DNA of 45,178 bases, taken from assembly GCA_016194665.1 (NCBI GenBank), contig JACQBD010000040.1:1-45178 (forward strand), written 5' to 3'. Numbering within the stretch: position 1 is the stretch's first letter; every line of letters begins with the position of its first letter. The notes under the pieces are model-generated. The model made no database searches and was not told where the DNA came from. It was given only the letters and a program-made list of their open reading frames with translations. This DNA is from Gammaproteobacteria bacterium. GTDB taxonomy: Bacteria > Pseudomonadota > Gammaproteobacteria > Acidiferrobacterales > Sulfurifustaceae. The translations under genes and the position numbers were made by a program. Of this stretch, positions 34,927 through 43,329 are shown one piece after another.

Positions 34927-35778
34927 ATGGCGTCTCTCTCCGCAAATACGCATCGCCCCGTGATTGGCTTCATCGGTGCTGGCAACATGGCACGCAGCCT
35001 TGCCGGCGGTTTACTAAAAAACGGCTGGGAGCCCGACCAAATCATCCTTTCCGATTCCGAGCCGAGCCAACGACAGTCACTGGAAAACTTGCTCGGGGTA
35101 AAAACCTTTGCCGACAATCGCGTCGTCGCCGAGCGCGCTGATATTTTATTGTTGGCGGTGAAACCTCAGGTTTTGGGGGGAGTGGCTAAAAACATCGCCG
35201 CTGCCGTGCACAAAAAAAATCCGCTGGTGATATCCATCGTCGCCGGCACGCGTATTGAAGATATCGATCGCTGGCTCGGGGGCAATCTGGCCATTGTCCG
35301 CGTGATGCCCAACACCGCCGCGCTTATCGGTAGCGGCGCTTCCGGCTTGTTTGCCAATTCCCGCGTTAATCGGAGCATGCACGATCAAGCCGAATCTATC
35401 CTGCGCGCCGTGGGAATCACGGTGTGGTTGAAAGATGAAGATCTCATCGACGTGGTCACGGCGCTCTCAGGCAGCGGGCCGGCGTATTTTTTTCTGGTTA
35501 TCGAAGCCCTCGAACAGGCGGCGATCGAAGCTGGTCTGGAGCCGACGCAGGCGCGCTTATTAACGCTTGAAACTGCCTTGGGCGCCGCCAAAATGGGACT
35601 TGAGGGTCACGAAGAACCGGCGCAACTGCGTCAACGCGTTACTTCACCGGGCGGGACCACGGAACGCGCTGTGAAGGTATTAGAGCAAGGCGGCATTCGC
35701 CGTCTTTTTAAAGAAGCACTGCAGGCGGGCGTCGCGCGCGCTAAAGAAATTGCTGACATGTTTGGAAAAAATTCATGA
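34927..35778 (+). CDS. proC: Pyrroline-5-carboxylate reductase
   Basis: Last step of proline synthesis: NAD(P)H-dependent reduction of pyrroline-5-carboxylate. The 283-residue protein has the dinucleotide motif VIGFIGAGNMARSLAGGLLK, LLAVKPQVLGGVAKNIA, RVMPNTAALIGSGASGLFAN, and the signature ALSGSGPAYFFLVIEALEQA, with TSPGGTTERAVKVLEQGG near the end. I took the ATG at 34927; a TTG at 34918 in frame is possible. A perfect CCGTTC-GCGA-GAACGG hairpin (34892-34907) lies in its leader. Its stop overlaps the start of yggT by four bases (ATGA), as in other proteobacteria. Confidence 0.96.
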   Translation: MASLSANTHRPVIGFIGAGNMARSLAGGLLKNGWEPDQIILSDSEPSQRQSLENLLGVKTFADNRVVAERADILLLAVKPQVLGGVAKNIAAAVHKKNPLVISIVAGTRIEDIDRWLGGNLAIVRVMPNTAALIGSGASGLFANSRVNRSMHDQAESILRAVGITVWLKDEDLIDVVTALSGSGPAYFFLVIEALEQAAIEAGLEPTQARLLTLETALGAAKMGLEGHEEPAQLRQRVTSPGGTTERAVKVLEQGGIRRLFKEALQAGVARAKEIADMFGKNS

Positions 35779-36332
35779 GCTCATTTTTTGTCGATGCTGC
35801 AACCCTCCTCATTCAGGTCATTTTCGGCCTGTATATTTTTGCGGTGCTATTACGTTTCTTATTTCAATTAGCGCGCGTCGATTTCTACAATCCTATTTCG
35901 CAATTTTTAGTGGTGCTGACCAATCCCTTGCTGAAACCTTTGCGGCGCGTCATTCCCGGACTATTCGGCATCGATCTGGCTTCCGTCATACTGTTGTTAT
36001 TATTGCAATCCATCGAAACTTATTTAATTTTTTGGCTTACGCAATTTACCCCCGAGCCGCTCGCGGTCTTAATCGCCGCCGTGATTGAATTAATACGCCT
36101 GACCCTTAACGTTTACTTCTATGCGGTGTTATTGCGTGTCATCCTCAGCTGGTTTATGCCTTATGGAATGCGCCAGAACCCCGCCGGTAACCTGTTGGTC
36201 GGACTTACCGACCCACTCATGCGCCCGGCGCAGCGGCTTATTCCACCCGTGGGCGGACTTGATCTGTCGCCGATAGTTGTTCTGGTTTCACTCCAGCTTA
36301 TGCAGCTGGCGATGTCTCATTTACTTCAATAA
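35775..36332 (+). CDS. yggT: YggT family integral membrane protein
   Basis: A 185-residue protein with two copies of the YggT domain, each with membrane helices. First copy: LLIQVIFGLYIFAVLLRFLF, DFYNPISQFLVVLTNPLLKP, LRRVIPG. Second copy: YFYAVLLRVILSWFMPYG then NLLVGLTDPLMRPAQRLIPP. The family has been linked to osmotic shock and cell division site functions but the activity is unknown. It follows proC with a four-base overlap. Confidence 0.94.
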   Translation: MSSFFVDAATLLIQVIFGLYIFAVLLRFLFQLARVDFYNPISQFLVVLTNPLLKPLRRVIPGLFGIDLASVILLLLLQSIETYLIFWLTQFTPEPLAVLIAAVIELIRLTLNVYFYAVLLRVILSWFMPYGMRQNPAGNLLVGLTDPLMRPAQRLIPPVGGLDLSPIVVLVSLQLMQLAMSHLLQ

Positions 36333-36492
36333 TGAGCTGATTTACCGCCACTTCTGTTACTTTGCCGGTTTGTAATTCCTCCTCTGCTTTCTTTATCCTT
36401 CCTCCATTAGGCGCTTCCCTAGTCCAGGGCTAGATATACTTCTTAATTAAGTTTATATTCTAAGCATATGTATTAGTGGGGGATTCAATATT

Positions 36493-38469
36493 ATGATAAG
36501 CACGCAAAGGCAAAAGGACCGCTCGCAATGGGTGGTGAATGAATTTAGCCGGCGGCTGGGGAATTATAAACGCTGGCGCGATGAGCTCATTGAAGTCATT
36601 AACGAATATCAAACCTGGGTCGAAAGCCATGCGCTCGCCAGCGGCGATGAAAATCTGCAACTTTACGAGCTCATCGATGCATTACGTTCCGACAAATTAA
36701 CCATCGCCCTGGTCGCGGAATTCGCCCGCGGTAAAACCGAACTCATCAACGCGATTTTTTTTGCGGATTACAAGCAACGACTGCTTCCTTCCGAAGCCGG
36801 CCGCACCACCATGTGTCCGACCGAATTACGCTACGATGAAAACGAACCGCCTTGTATTAAATTATTGCCGATCGAATCGCGCCAAGTTTCCACGACGATA
36901 TCCGAATACCGCCGTAGTCCTGGCGCGTGGACGGTGCTGCCACTCGATCTCGATTCACCAAAAAAATTAGCCGACACCTTTCACGAAATAGTGAAGACCA
37001 AGAACGTCAGCATCGCACACGCCGAAGAACTGGGCCTGTATCATCCGGACGCGGCGGCCACGCATCATTTGCGTAACAGCGACGGCAGCGTCAGCATCCC
37101 AGTTTGGCGTCACGCCATCATCAATTATCCGCATCCGTTGTTAAAACAAGGTTTAGTGGTGCTCGACACACCCGGGCTTAACTCGCTTGGCACCGAACCT
37201 GAACTCACGTTAAGTATGCTGCCCAGTGCGCAGCTGGTGTTGTTTGTACTAGCGGCCGATATCGGCGTCACCAAAACCGATTTGGAAATTTGGAATCATT
37301 ACGTTTGCCCGGTAAAGAGTGCCAAAAAACACGGCTGCATCGTGGCGCTGAATAAAATTGACGCCTTGTGGGATGAGCTGAGCAACGACCACGCCATCGC
37401 CTCTGCCATGGCGCGCCAAACGCAAGAAACAGCGCGCGCCCTGGGCGTGAATAAAAGCCAAGTATTTCCGGTGTCGGCGCAAAAAGGTCTGCTGGGCAAA
37501 ATCAAAACCGATTACGCACTGATCGAACGCAGCGGCTTGCCGGTATTGGAAGCCAAATTATCCAGCGACATCATCCCAGCGCGCCAAGAATTATTACGCG
37601 AGCGCGTGATGCACGATATTGGTTCGATGATTGAAACCACCAGCGCGATGATTGAAGCAAGGCTGTCGGCGGTTACCGATCAGATCGATGAATTGCAGGC
37701 CTTGGGTGGAGAAAATCGCGACGCGATCCAAGATCTCGTCGCTCATCTGCGCGATGAAAAGCACGCTTACGATCAAACCCTGGCGAGCTTTCAAAGTACA
37801 CGCGCGGTGCTTTCCGAGCAGATCAAAATCTTACTCGATTATGTAGCGGTTGAAGCTTTCGATCTGCTGGCAGAAAAAACTCGCCACAAAATGTCCGAGT
37901 CTTGGACGACGCCAGGACTGCGCGAAGCCATGAAGACCTTATTCGACGGCATGCTCGAAGCGATGGAAAAAGCCAACAAACAAACCCAGCATATACGCAG
38001 TTTAGTGCAAGCGATTTACAGTAAATTCCATAGCGAACATGGTTTGGCCAAGATTAAGCCGGTCAATTTTTCGCTATTGCCTTATCGCAGTCGACTGCAA
38101 AAACTATATGAAGACGCTGAAGCATTTCGCAATAGTCCGCTAATGGTCATTACCGTACAACATTTTGTGGTGGAAAAATTCTTCGTCACCTTGGTGGGTC
38201 ATGCCCGCGAACTTTTCAGCGAATGCAATACCGCCACGCGCGCTTGGAGCAAGGCCATCATGGCCCCTATCTTGTCGCAAGTCCGCGAGCACAAAATCCT
38301 CATGGACCAGCGTCTGGAGAATTTAAAAAAGGTGCATGAAAATTTCGATAACTTAAGCGATCGTATCGCCGAACTGGAATCGAACCATCAGAATCTCGAA
38401 AATCAACAATTGGTCATTCGCCACATGTTGCGCAAAATCAATCAACCGTTACCGGCGGACAATTTTTAA
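36493..38469 (+). CDS. Dynamin-family large GTPase
   Basis: A 658-residue protein with an N-terminal dynamin-type G domain and a long helical C-terminal part. G1: ALVAEFARGKTELINAIFF (about residues 72-90), where Ala-Glu-Phe-Ala-Arg-Gly-Lys-Thr fills the GxxxxGK(S/T) position with Ala as the first residue. G2 candidate: Thr residues in EAGRTTMCPTELRY. G3: VVLDTPGLNSLG (about 222). G4: VALNKIDALWDE (about 286). The SAQ (KSQVFPVSAQKG) matches a G5 loop. From about 370 the chain is mostly amphipathic helix with coiled-coil likelihood (QIDELQALGGENRDAIQDLV; LESNHQNLENQQLV at the end). Bacterial dynamin-like proteins remodel membranes. It stands alone between yggT and a convergent secreted-protein gene, with a terminator after it, so no partner gene is visible. 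Weak ribosome site. Confidence 0.85.
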   Translation: MISTQRQKDRSQWVVNEFSRRLGNYKRWRDELIEVINEYQTWVESHALASGDENLQLYELIDALRSDKLTIALVAEFARGKTELINAIFFADYKQRLLPSEAGRTTMCPTELRYDENEPPCIKLLPIESRQVSTTISEYRRSPGAWTVLPLDLDSPKKLADTFHEIVKTKNVSIAHAEELGLYHPDAAATHHLRNSDGSVSIPVWRHAIINYPHPLLKQGLVVLDTPGLNSLGTEPELTLSMLPSAQLVLFVLAADIGVTKTDLEIWNHYVCPVKSAKKHGCIVALNKIDALWDELSNDHAIASAMARQTQETARALGVNKSQVFPVSAQKGLLGKIKTDYALIERSGLPVLEAKLSSDIIPARQELLRERVMHDIGSMIETTSAMIEARLSAVTDQIDELQALGGENRDAIQDLVAHLRDEKHAYDQTLASFQSTRAVLSEQIKILLDYVAVEAFDLLAEKTRHKMSESWTTPGLREAMKTLFDGMLEAMEKANKQTQHIRSLVQAIYSKFHSEHGLAKIKPVNFSLLPYRSRLQKLYEDAEAFRNSPLMVITVQHFVVEKFFVTLVGHARELFSECNTATRAWSKAIMAPILSQVREHKILMDQRLENLKKVHENFDNLSDRIAELESNHQNLENQQLVIRHMLRKINQPLPADNF

Positions 38470-38500
38470 ATCTTTGCGTTAAAAAATTAAGCCAATAAAA

Positions 38501-38528
38501 AAGGCCGGAGAGAATTTCCTCCGGCCTT
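38501..38528. terminator. Bidirectional Rho-independent terminator
   Basis: Perfect 10-base arms AAGGCCGGAG and CTCCGGCCTT with an 8-base loop (AGAATTTC), then AATTTTT on the plus strand; an A-run before it gives a T-run on the minus strand. It separates the convergent dynamin-like gene and the secreted-protein gene. Confidence 0.92.
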
Positions 38529-38558
38529 AATTTTTAATCTAATTAAAAAATAAATACT

Positions 38559-39635
38559 TTACTTTGCAGCAGCAGGCGTTGCATCAGCTTGCGCGGACGC
38601 TGTTGAAGTTAATGTATGGTCGATCGACGAAAAAATAATACTCGGGATCAACGTATTCTTGGCAAACGCCATGTAGCCGGAATCCCAGAAGTACAATTGC
38701 ATACGCCACATCTCACCGTACTGCACCACTTTCACGTCCTTGCCGTCGTTGATGACGAGCACTTCCATCGGCATGGCCGGAGCATGGTCGACGCCCGGAT
38801 ACGGCGCGTCTTTGGTTTTGCCGTCGCTGCGGAAGTCGGAGTTGATGCGGATGCATTTGTTTTCGGTATAGTCGTTGGTAATGCCGAAGTACACGGCATT
38901 GGCGCCGACGGGAATCTTGCTAAGCAAACGCCAGCCGGAGGAATCGTCCACGCCTTTGTCTTGACTGGCGGCGAGAGTTTTCTCGACGCGCGCCACGGTG
39001 GCGTTAAAATTCTCGGGCTTGTCTTTAATGACTTCGTTTTGGCTTTCTTTCCAATTGCGGAATTTAGCCATCATCTTGGCGGGGCCGTCACCGTTGAACT
39101 TATTCAAGGTTTTTTCGGTGCGTACCGGTTCTAGCTGCACGATGACCTGCTTGCCGGGTACCTTGGCGGCGATGTCTTTCATTTCTTGTTCGGTCGCGCG
39201 AGCGGCGGCGAGCAATTTATCGTAGTTCTTGGAGCCGGAATAAAAGACCATGGCGTGCGCGGCCGGATTGCCAATATTGATATGGACTTTTTTGCCTTCG
39301 CCGTATTCATAGACGCCGATGCGCAGAATTTGCGCCGAAGCGGTTTCCGGGGCTTCGTCTTTGGCGGCTTCCATGTAGGCCGGTGAGGTCACAATGTAGA
39401 CCCGGGCTTGCTGTACTTTATCGGTATAAACCAGATCGCGTTTGGCGTGGAGGGTGAGCTTGGATTCAGCCAAGGCTTTTTCCAGAGCCGCGGTGGTGTC
39501 GTTGAAGGAACCGGAAGCTTCTAGAATGCGCTCAAAAATTCCGTATTCATCGGCGGCGCGGACATGGGTGCTGCCGAGCACAAAAGCAAACAGTAAGGTA
39601 AAAAGCTGAACAAGCTTTATCGATTTCGACTTCAT
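38559..39635 (-). CDS. Secreted protein, possibly DUF302-related, unknown function
   Basis: A 358-residue protein with a Sec signal peptide (KSIKLVQLFTLLFAFVLGST, then HVRAA with cleavage after AxA near residue 27). The mature first half (ETASAQILRIGVYEYGEGKK and VHINIGNPAAHAMVFYSG) recalls DUF302-type proteins, in which a conserved asparagine-proline-x-alanine turn (here NPAAHA) is typical; I am not certain of this. The second half has IPVGANAVYFGITNDYTENK, CIRINSDFRSDG and VVQYGEMWRMQLYFWDSGYM and I do not recognise it. AGGAGG ten bases before the ATG is a strong ribosome site, suggesting good expression. It is alone on its strand, with about 300 bases before it. Confidence 0.6.
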   Translation of the reverse strand: MKSKSIKLVQLFTLLFAFVLGSTHVRAADEYGIFERILEASGSFNDTTAALEKALAESKLTLHAKRDLVYTDKVQQARVYIVTSPAYMEAAKDEAPETASAQILRIGVYEYGEGKKVHINIGNPAAHAMVFYSGSKNYDKLLAAARATEQEMKDIAAKVPGKQVIVQLEPVRTEKTLNKFNGDGPAKMMAKFRNWKESQNEVIKDKPENFNATVARVEKTLAASQDKGVDDSSGWRLLSKIPVGANAVYFGITNDYTENKCIRINSDFRSDGKTKDAPYPGVDHAPAMPMEVLVINDGKDVKVVQYGEMWRMQLYFWDSGYMAFAKNTLIPSIIFSSIDHTLTSTASAQADATPAAAK

Positions 39636-39935
39636 TTGGATTTCTCCTCCTCGGTGCGTCTTTTAAGATTGAATTTGTAAAGGTTTTATCTCATTGGCTG
39701 AGATTCATCCCACGAGGCATTGTGCTGATAATCCAGGGTGTCTGCAACTGGCTTATAAAATTCGTAGCTTTGTTATTGATTCTAATAAATATTTAAATTT
39801 CTAGGGGTAAGGAAAGTAGCTAAATAGAGGAGTTGACCGGCATTTTAGCAAACAAGGTTTAACGGCTCGAACAACGAGGAGAAATTTGGAGAATGGTGCA
39901 GCCGCTTTCATCCGCACCAGCAAAACGCGGCTTAT
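39636..39935. other. Intergenic region upstream of the secreted-protein gene
   Basis: About 300 bases, AT-rich in the middle, with the ribosome site of the secreted-protein gene at its left end and the 3' side of the Sel1-repeat gene at its right end. I see no open frame with a start site, no clear hairpin terminator and no convincing promoter pair. Confidence 0.3.
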
Positions 39936-40664
39936 TTACGGTTCTACATTTAAGACTTTAAGCAGGGTAGTGGCTTGGGTAAAACCCTGATGCGCCGACA
40001 TACGCCACAAGCGTACCGCTTCATCTTGATTTTCATCTACTCCCTCGCCTTTCATATACATCAGGCCGAGGTTAAATTGCGCTGCCGCATAACCGCGCTT
40101 AGCGGCCATACCCCACCACTTAACAGCCTCAACCGGATTCGGTTTGACGCCGGTTCCTTCGGCATAAAATAATCCTAAGTTAAATTGCGCTTCCACATGG
40201 CCTTGCAAAGCCGCCAGCTGCCACCATTGCAAAGCGGCATTAAAGTCGCGCGTGACACCATTGCCCGTGGCATAAAACACGCCTAAATTGTATTGTGCGA
40301 TAGCATGACCTTGCTCGGCCGCTTTGCGATACCAGCGCACCGCTTCGATCAAATCCTTTTCTACACCGCCGTTGCCACGGTTATATAAGATCCCGAGGGT
40401 AAATTGAGCTTCAGCATCGCCCTGGTCCGCCAGCGCACGCCATAAATGTAAAGCTTCGTTACGTTGGCCGTTGTTATATTCAGAAAGCGCCACTTTATCT
40501 AGGGCGATGGAGTGATCTAGTGAATTAATATCCGTATGGATAGATGCCGGCGGCAAACCCGACTCAGAAACCGCCGCTGAAGTTTCGGCGCTATACACCA
40601 AGCTCAACAGCACCAGAACTGTTTGAACCGAGCGCAGATTCTTAATCTTGATTTTGACGGGCAT
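39936..40664 (-). CDS. Sel1-like repeat (tetratricopeptide-like) exported protein
   Basis: A 242-residue protein. The N-terminus (MPVKIKIKNLRSVQTVLVLL, SLVYSAETSAA) looks like a signal peptide. From about residue 70 it has five consecutive Sel1 units of 36 residues: AEAQFTLGILYNRGNGG, AIAQYNLGVFYATGNGV, VEAQFNLGLFYAEGTGV, AAAQFNLGLMYMKGEGV, each followed by a WW/WR-containing helix. Sel1 repeats form a curved helical scaffold that binds other proteins. I set the start at 40664 because AGAGGA lies just before that ATG; a longer frame to 40724 exists. Partner and role are unknown. Confidence 0.82.
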   Translation of the reverse strand: MPVKIKIKNLRSVQTVLVLLSLVYSAETSAAVSESGLPPASIHTDINSLDHSIALDKVALSEYNNGQRNEALHLWRALADQGDAEAQFTLGILYNRGNGGVEKDLIEAVRWYRKAAEQGHAIAQYNLGVFYATGNGVTRDFNAALQWWQLAALQGHVEAQFNLGLFYAEGTGVKPNPVEAVKWWGMAAKRGYAAAQFNLGLMYMKGEGVDENQDEAVRLWRMSAHQGFTQATTLLKVLNVEP

Positions 40665-41033
40665 ACATTCCTCTAAAATAGCTTTAGCAGAGGAATGAAG
40701 AGCAAGAGCTATGCCATTAAGCAATAAAACCTTTAAATCAACAGGTTAAAAACCACGATGGTTCATCATTTTGATCAACAAATGAGCACATCGTGTCCCT
40801 GAATGACGATTTGGGCCATTCGCATGCTCTGCGTTAACTAAGATCTGAGCATCTCACAAAGAAAAAAATCGTCGAAAGACGTGTAAGATGAACACATATG
40901 TGTAGCGCAACAAATAACTTAGAGAACGCGATTGCGCTTATTTCGCCCCAAAATAACCATCTACCTGTAAACATTTCATCTAGTTTTATTTAACCCATAT
41001 GCAAACGCTGCGCTTGGTTGGAACAAAGCCTCA
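40665..41033. other. Divergent intergenic region between the Sel1 gene and the AmpG-like gene
   Basis: About 370 bases without a recognisable gene. It includes a perfect 12-base palindrome ACACATATGTGT at 40892-40903, which may be a regulator binding site, and AT-rich stretches on both sides that could hold promoters for the two divergent genes. None of these can be assigned with confidence. Confidence 0.35.
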
Positions 41034-42596
41034 GTGAGCCGTTCACTGTCTTCTTGGCGCGCCATATCTCTGGCACTGCGTAGTTGGCGCACCGCTGCCG
41101 TTAGCCTGCTTTCCTTTTCTTCCGGTCTTCCGCTGGGTTTGGTGTGGATTGCAATTCCGACTTGGCTCGCGCATGAAAACGTCGACATCCGTATCATCGG
41201 ACTTTTTACCTTAGCGCAAGCGCCGTGGAGTTTTAAATTTCTGTGGTCGCCGTTCATGGATCGTTACGCGCCGCCGTTTCCGCGCTTTGGCCGCAAACTT
41301 GGCTGGACTTTGCTAACGCAAATTAGCTTGCTAGTACTGACCTTGCTGCTCGCGGGCCTGGCCGAAAAACCGGATGCGATTTGGGTCATCGGCAGCCTCA
41401 CGCTGGCCATCGACTTCGCGTCGGCAAGCCAAGACATCGCCATCGATGCCTATGCCGTAGAGATTCTCGAACCCAACGAACAAGGCGTCGCCGTCGGTGC
41501 GCGTACCGCTATTTACCGCTCCGCTATGTTTGTCGCCGGCGGTTTGGCGATAACGCTCGCCGGTCTGTGGTCATGGCCATTGATGTTCGGTCTGTTGGCG
41601 TTGCTTTATTTGCCGATGATGATCGTGACTGCCTTCGCGCCCACGCCGAAACTCGATCAAGACAACGCGCCGCAATCTTTGCGTAAAGCAGTGTGGGAGC
41701 CGTTCGTGAGTTTCCTCGCCAAGCGGCGTGCGCTGGAGTTACTCGCGTTCGTGGTGCTCTATAAACTCGCGGACAATTTAGCCGGCGCGTTAGTGCGTCC
41801 TTTTCTCGTGCAAACGGGATTCGACAGCGTCGACGTCGGCATCGCCACCGCCACCATCGGTTTAGTCGCCACACTCGCCGGTACTTTTCTTGGCGGCATG
41901 CTCACCACCGCCATGGGTTTAGGGCATGCGCTATGGGTCTTCGGCGCGCTGCAAATTTTATCTAATTTCGGTTATGTGCTGATTGCCGAAGTCGGCCTCA
42001 ATCGACCGCTCATGTACAGCGCCATGGGCTTTGAGAGCTTAACCACAGGCATGGGCACGGGCGCCTTCAGCGTACTGCTGTTGCGCATGACCATGAAACA
42101 ATTTTCCGCCACGCAATATGCACTATTTTCCAGCCTCTTCGCCTTACCACGAATCTTGGCGGGGCCGGTGACGGGCGTCATGGTCGATGCCGTCGGCTGG
42201 CGCGATTTTTTTCTATTCACCATCGCCGTCGGCATCCCCGGCATGTTAATGCTACAGCGCTTTTCACCATTAGGAACACGCGATCCCAAAATCGAAGGTC
42301 TCGCCGAAATTTCTGCGCGTACATTAAGCCGCGCGCGTTTAATACGGCGCGCCATTTTTGGCGGCATTATCGGCTTTGCCATCGCTGCCATCGCAGTAGC
42401 CTTGCTGGAAGCATTCAAACAATATCGGCTCAATCCAACACTGCCATTTGACTTGAGCACCCCGCTCGCTGGCCTGTTTACGCCGCAAGGAATTTCAGAC
42501 TGGATTAGTTTGTTCGGGGTGTCGCTGTTTGCGGCGATGATCGCTTTGGCTGCGGCAGCGACCGTTGTGGCGCGGTCAAAGAAAGCAAAAAAATAA
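41034..42596 (+). CDS. ampG: AmpG-like MFS transporter (muropeptide permease family)
   Basis: A 520-residue protein with about 12-14 membrane helices. The N-terminus SLLSFSSGLPLGLVWIAIPT and FTLAQAPWSFKFLWSPFMDR (the AmpG/acetyl-CoA transporter signature), ASASQDIAIDAYAVEILEPN, EQGVAVGARTAIYRSA and YKLADNLAGALVRPFLVQTG are characteristic. AmpG imports GlcNAc-anhydroMurNAc-peptides for cell wall recycling, but close family members can have other substrates. The start is taken as GTG 41034 because no ATG lies in frame near the conserved N-terminus; no clear ribosome site is visible. It is followed by a convergent glutaredoxin gene. Confidence 0.82.
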   Translation: MSRSLSSWRAISLALRSWRTAAVSLLSFSSGLPLGLVWIAIPTWLAHENVDIRIIGLFTLAQAPWSFKFLWSPFMDRYAPPFPRFGRKLGWTLLTQISLLVLTLLLAGLAEKPDAIWVIGSLTLAIDFASASQDIAIDAYAVEILEPNEQGVAVGARTAIYRSAMFVAGGLAITLAGLWSWPLMFGLLALLYLPMMIVTAFAPTPKLDQDNAPQSLRKAVWEPFVSFLAKRRALELLAFVVLYKLADNLAGALVRPFLVQTGFDSVDVGIATATIGLVATLAGTFLGGMLTTAMGLGHALWVFGALQILSNFGYVLIAEVGLNRPLMYSAMGFESLTTGMGTGAFSVLLLRMTMKQFSATQYALFSSLFALPRILAGPVTGVMVDAVGWRDFFLFTIAVGIPGMLMLQRFSPLGTRDPKIEGLAEISARTLSRARLIRRAIFGGIIGFAIAAIAVALLEAFKQYRLNPTLPFDLSTPLAGLFTPQGISDWISLFGVSLFAAMIALAAAATVVARSKKAKK

Positions 42597-42609
42597 TACG
42601 AAAGATTTT

Positions 42610-42876
42610 TCAGCTGGGCCTAGGGTCAATCAATTCATCCAACTCGCCGTCCATGTGCAACTCGGTGAGTTCGGTAAAACCGCCGATGCATTTCTCATCG
42701 ATAATAATCTGCGGCACGGTGCGCGCACCATTCGTCTGCCGAGCAAACTCGCGCAATGCCGACTTATCGATATCCACCCGCACTTCCTCGAACGGAATAT
42801 TCCATTTTTGCAGCAGCTCTTTGGCGCGCTTGCAAAGCGGACATACACCCGTGCTGTAGATTTTTACGCGCGCCAT
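42610..42876 (-). CDS. grxC: Glutaredoxin (GrxC-like, Cys-Pro-Leu-Cys active site)
   Basis: An 88-residue dithiol glutaredoxin. VKIYSTGVCPLCKRAKELLQ places the active Cys12 and Cys15; the usual sequence is CPYC, so Leu replaces Tyr. The glutathione-binding TVPQIIIDEKCIGGFTEL has the cis-Pro and the GG(F/Y) motif. It reduces glutathione-mixed disulfides, using glutathione made by the gshA/gshB products elsewhere in the window. Converges with ampG. Upstream lies a large hairpin-rich repeat. Confidence 0.9.
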   Translation of the reverse strand: MARVKIYSTGVCPLCKRAKELLQKWNIPFEEVRVDIDKSALREFARQTNGARTVPQIIIDEKCIGGFTELTELHMDGELDELIDPRPS

Positions 42877-42977
42877 ATTGTTTCTTCGAGTCAGATGTTG
42901 ATTTACGACATCATTATCCCTGAGTAGCAGAAAAAATCGAGGATGAACGTAATATATTCGAATCGCCTGCGGCGATA

Positions 42978-43254
42978 CTCAACAGCTAATTGCGGGTGGC
43001 TTCGCCCCTGCACCCTGAGTTACTTCTCTTTGCTTGTGCAAAGAGAAGTAACCAAAAGAAAGCACACCCGGGTCCCCAACCGCGCAAACTACGCGCGGTT
43101 CCCTGTGCTCCTCGCCAAGCCTGGGGCGAGGAACGCAGGGGACCGGCGTTAGCCGGCGTGGGCTTCGGGGCGTGCTTTCTTTTGGTTCCTTTTCTTTGCA
43201 CGAGCAAAGAAAAGGAACTTGCGGTGGGTCAATCACCCACAAGTAGCTGTTGAG
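42978..43254. repeat. 277-base hairpin-rich palindromic element with terminal inverted repeats (MITE-like)
   Basis: The ends are perfect 11-base inverted repeats, CTCAACAGCTA (42978-42988) and TAGCTGTTGAG (43244-43254). Inside are two perfect 15-base hairpins: GTTACTTCTCTTTGC/GCAAAGAGAAGTAAC (43019-43052, loop TTGT) and GTTCCTTTTCTTTGC/GCAAAGAAAAGGAAC (43185-43218, loop ACGA). CCAAAAGAAAGCAC after the first is the inverse of GTGCTTTCTTTTGG before the second, and the centre has further imperfect arms (TCCCTGTGCTCCTCG / CGAGGAACGCAGGGGA). Similar CTTTCTTTTGGTTAC...CTTTGC repeats are abundant between genes in some gammaproteobacteria. It encodes no protein; several short frames through it are chance. 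Confidence 0.85.
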
Positions 43255-43290
43255 ATCGCGCGCTTCGCGCGCGATTCATTCACTGCCTGG

Positions 43291-43310
43291 ATTCCCGCTT
43301 GCGCGGGAAT
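43291..43310. repeat. REP-like hairpin, copy 2
   Basis: ATTCCCGC / GCGGGAAT arms around TTGC within TGGATTCCCGCTTGCGCGGG then AATGACGA; identical to the copy at 9884-9903 apart from the loop. It lies between xthA and the MITE-like element, and is followed by a T-run. Confidence 0.82.
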
Positions 43311-43329
43311 GACGAACAATTTTTTTTGA

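Noticed and set aside
39936-40664. CRISPR-like or tandem DNA repeat in the Sel1 gene
   Set aside because: The periodicity is at protein level (36-residue Sel1 units); the DNA repeats are diverged.
42943-43253. Several overlapping short open frames of 69-87 codons near the repeat
   Set aside because: They run through a palindromic repeat on both strands and share no protein-like features; chance frames.
42978-43310. CRISPR array
   Set aside because: The repeats are nested palindromes of differing sequence, not direct repeats with regular unique spacers, and no cas genes are nearby.
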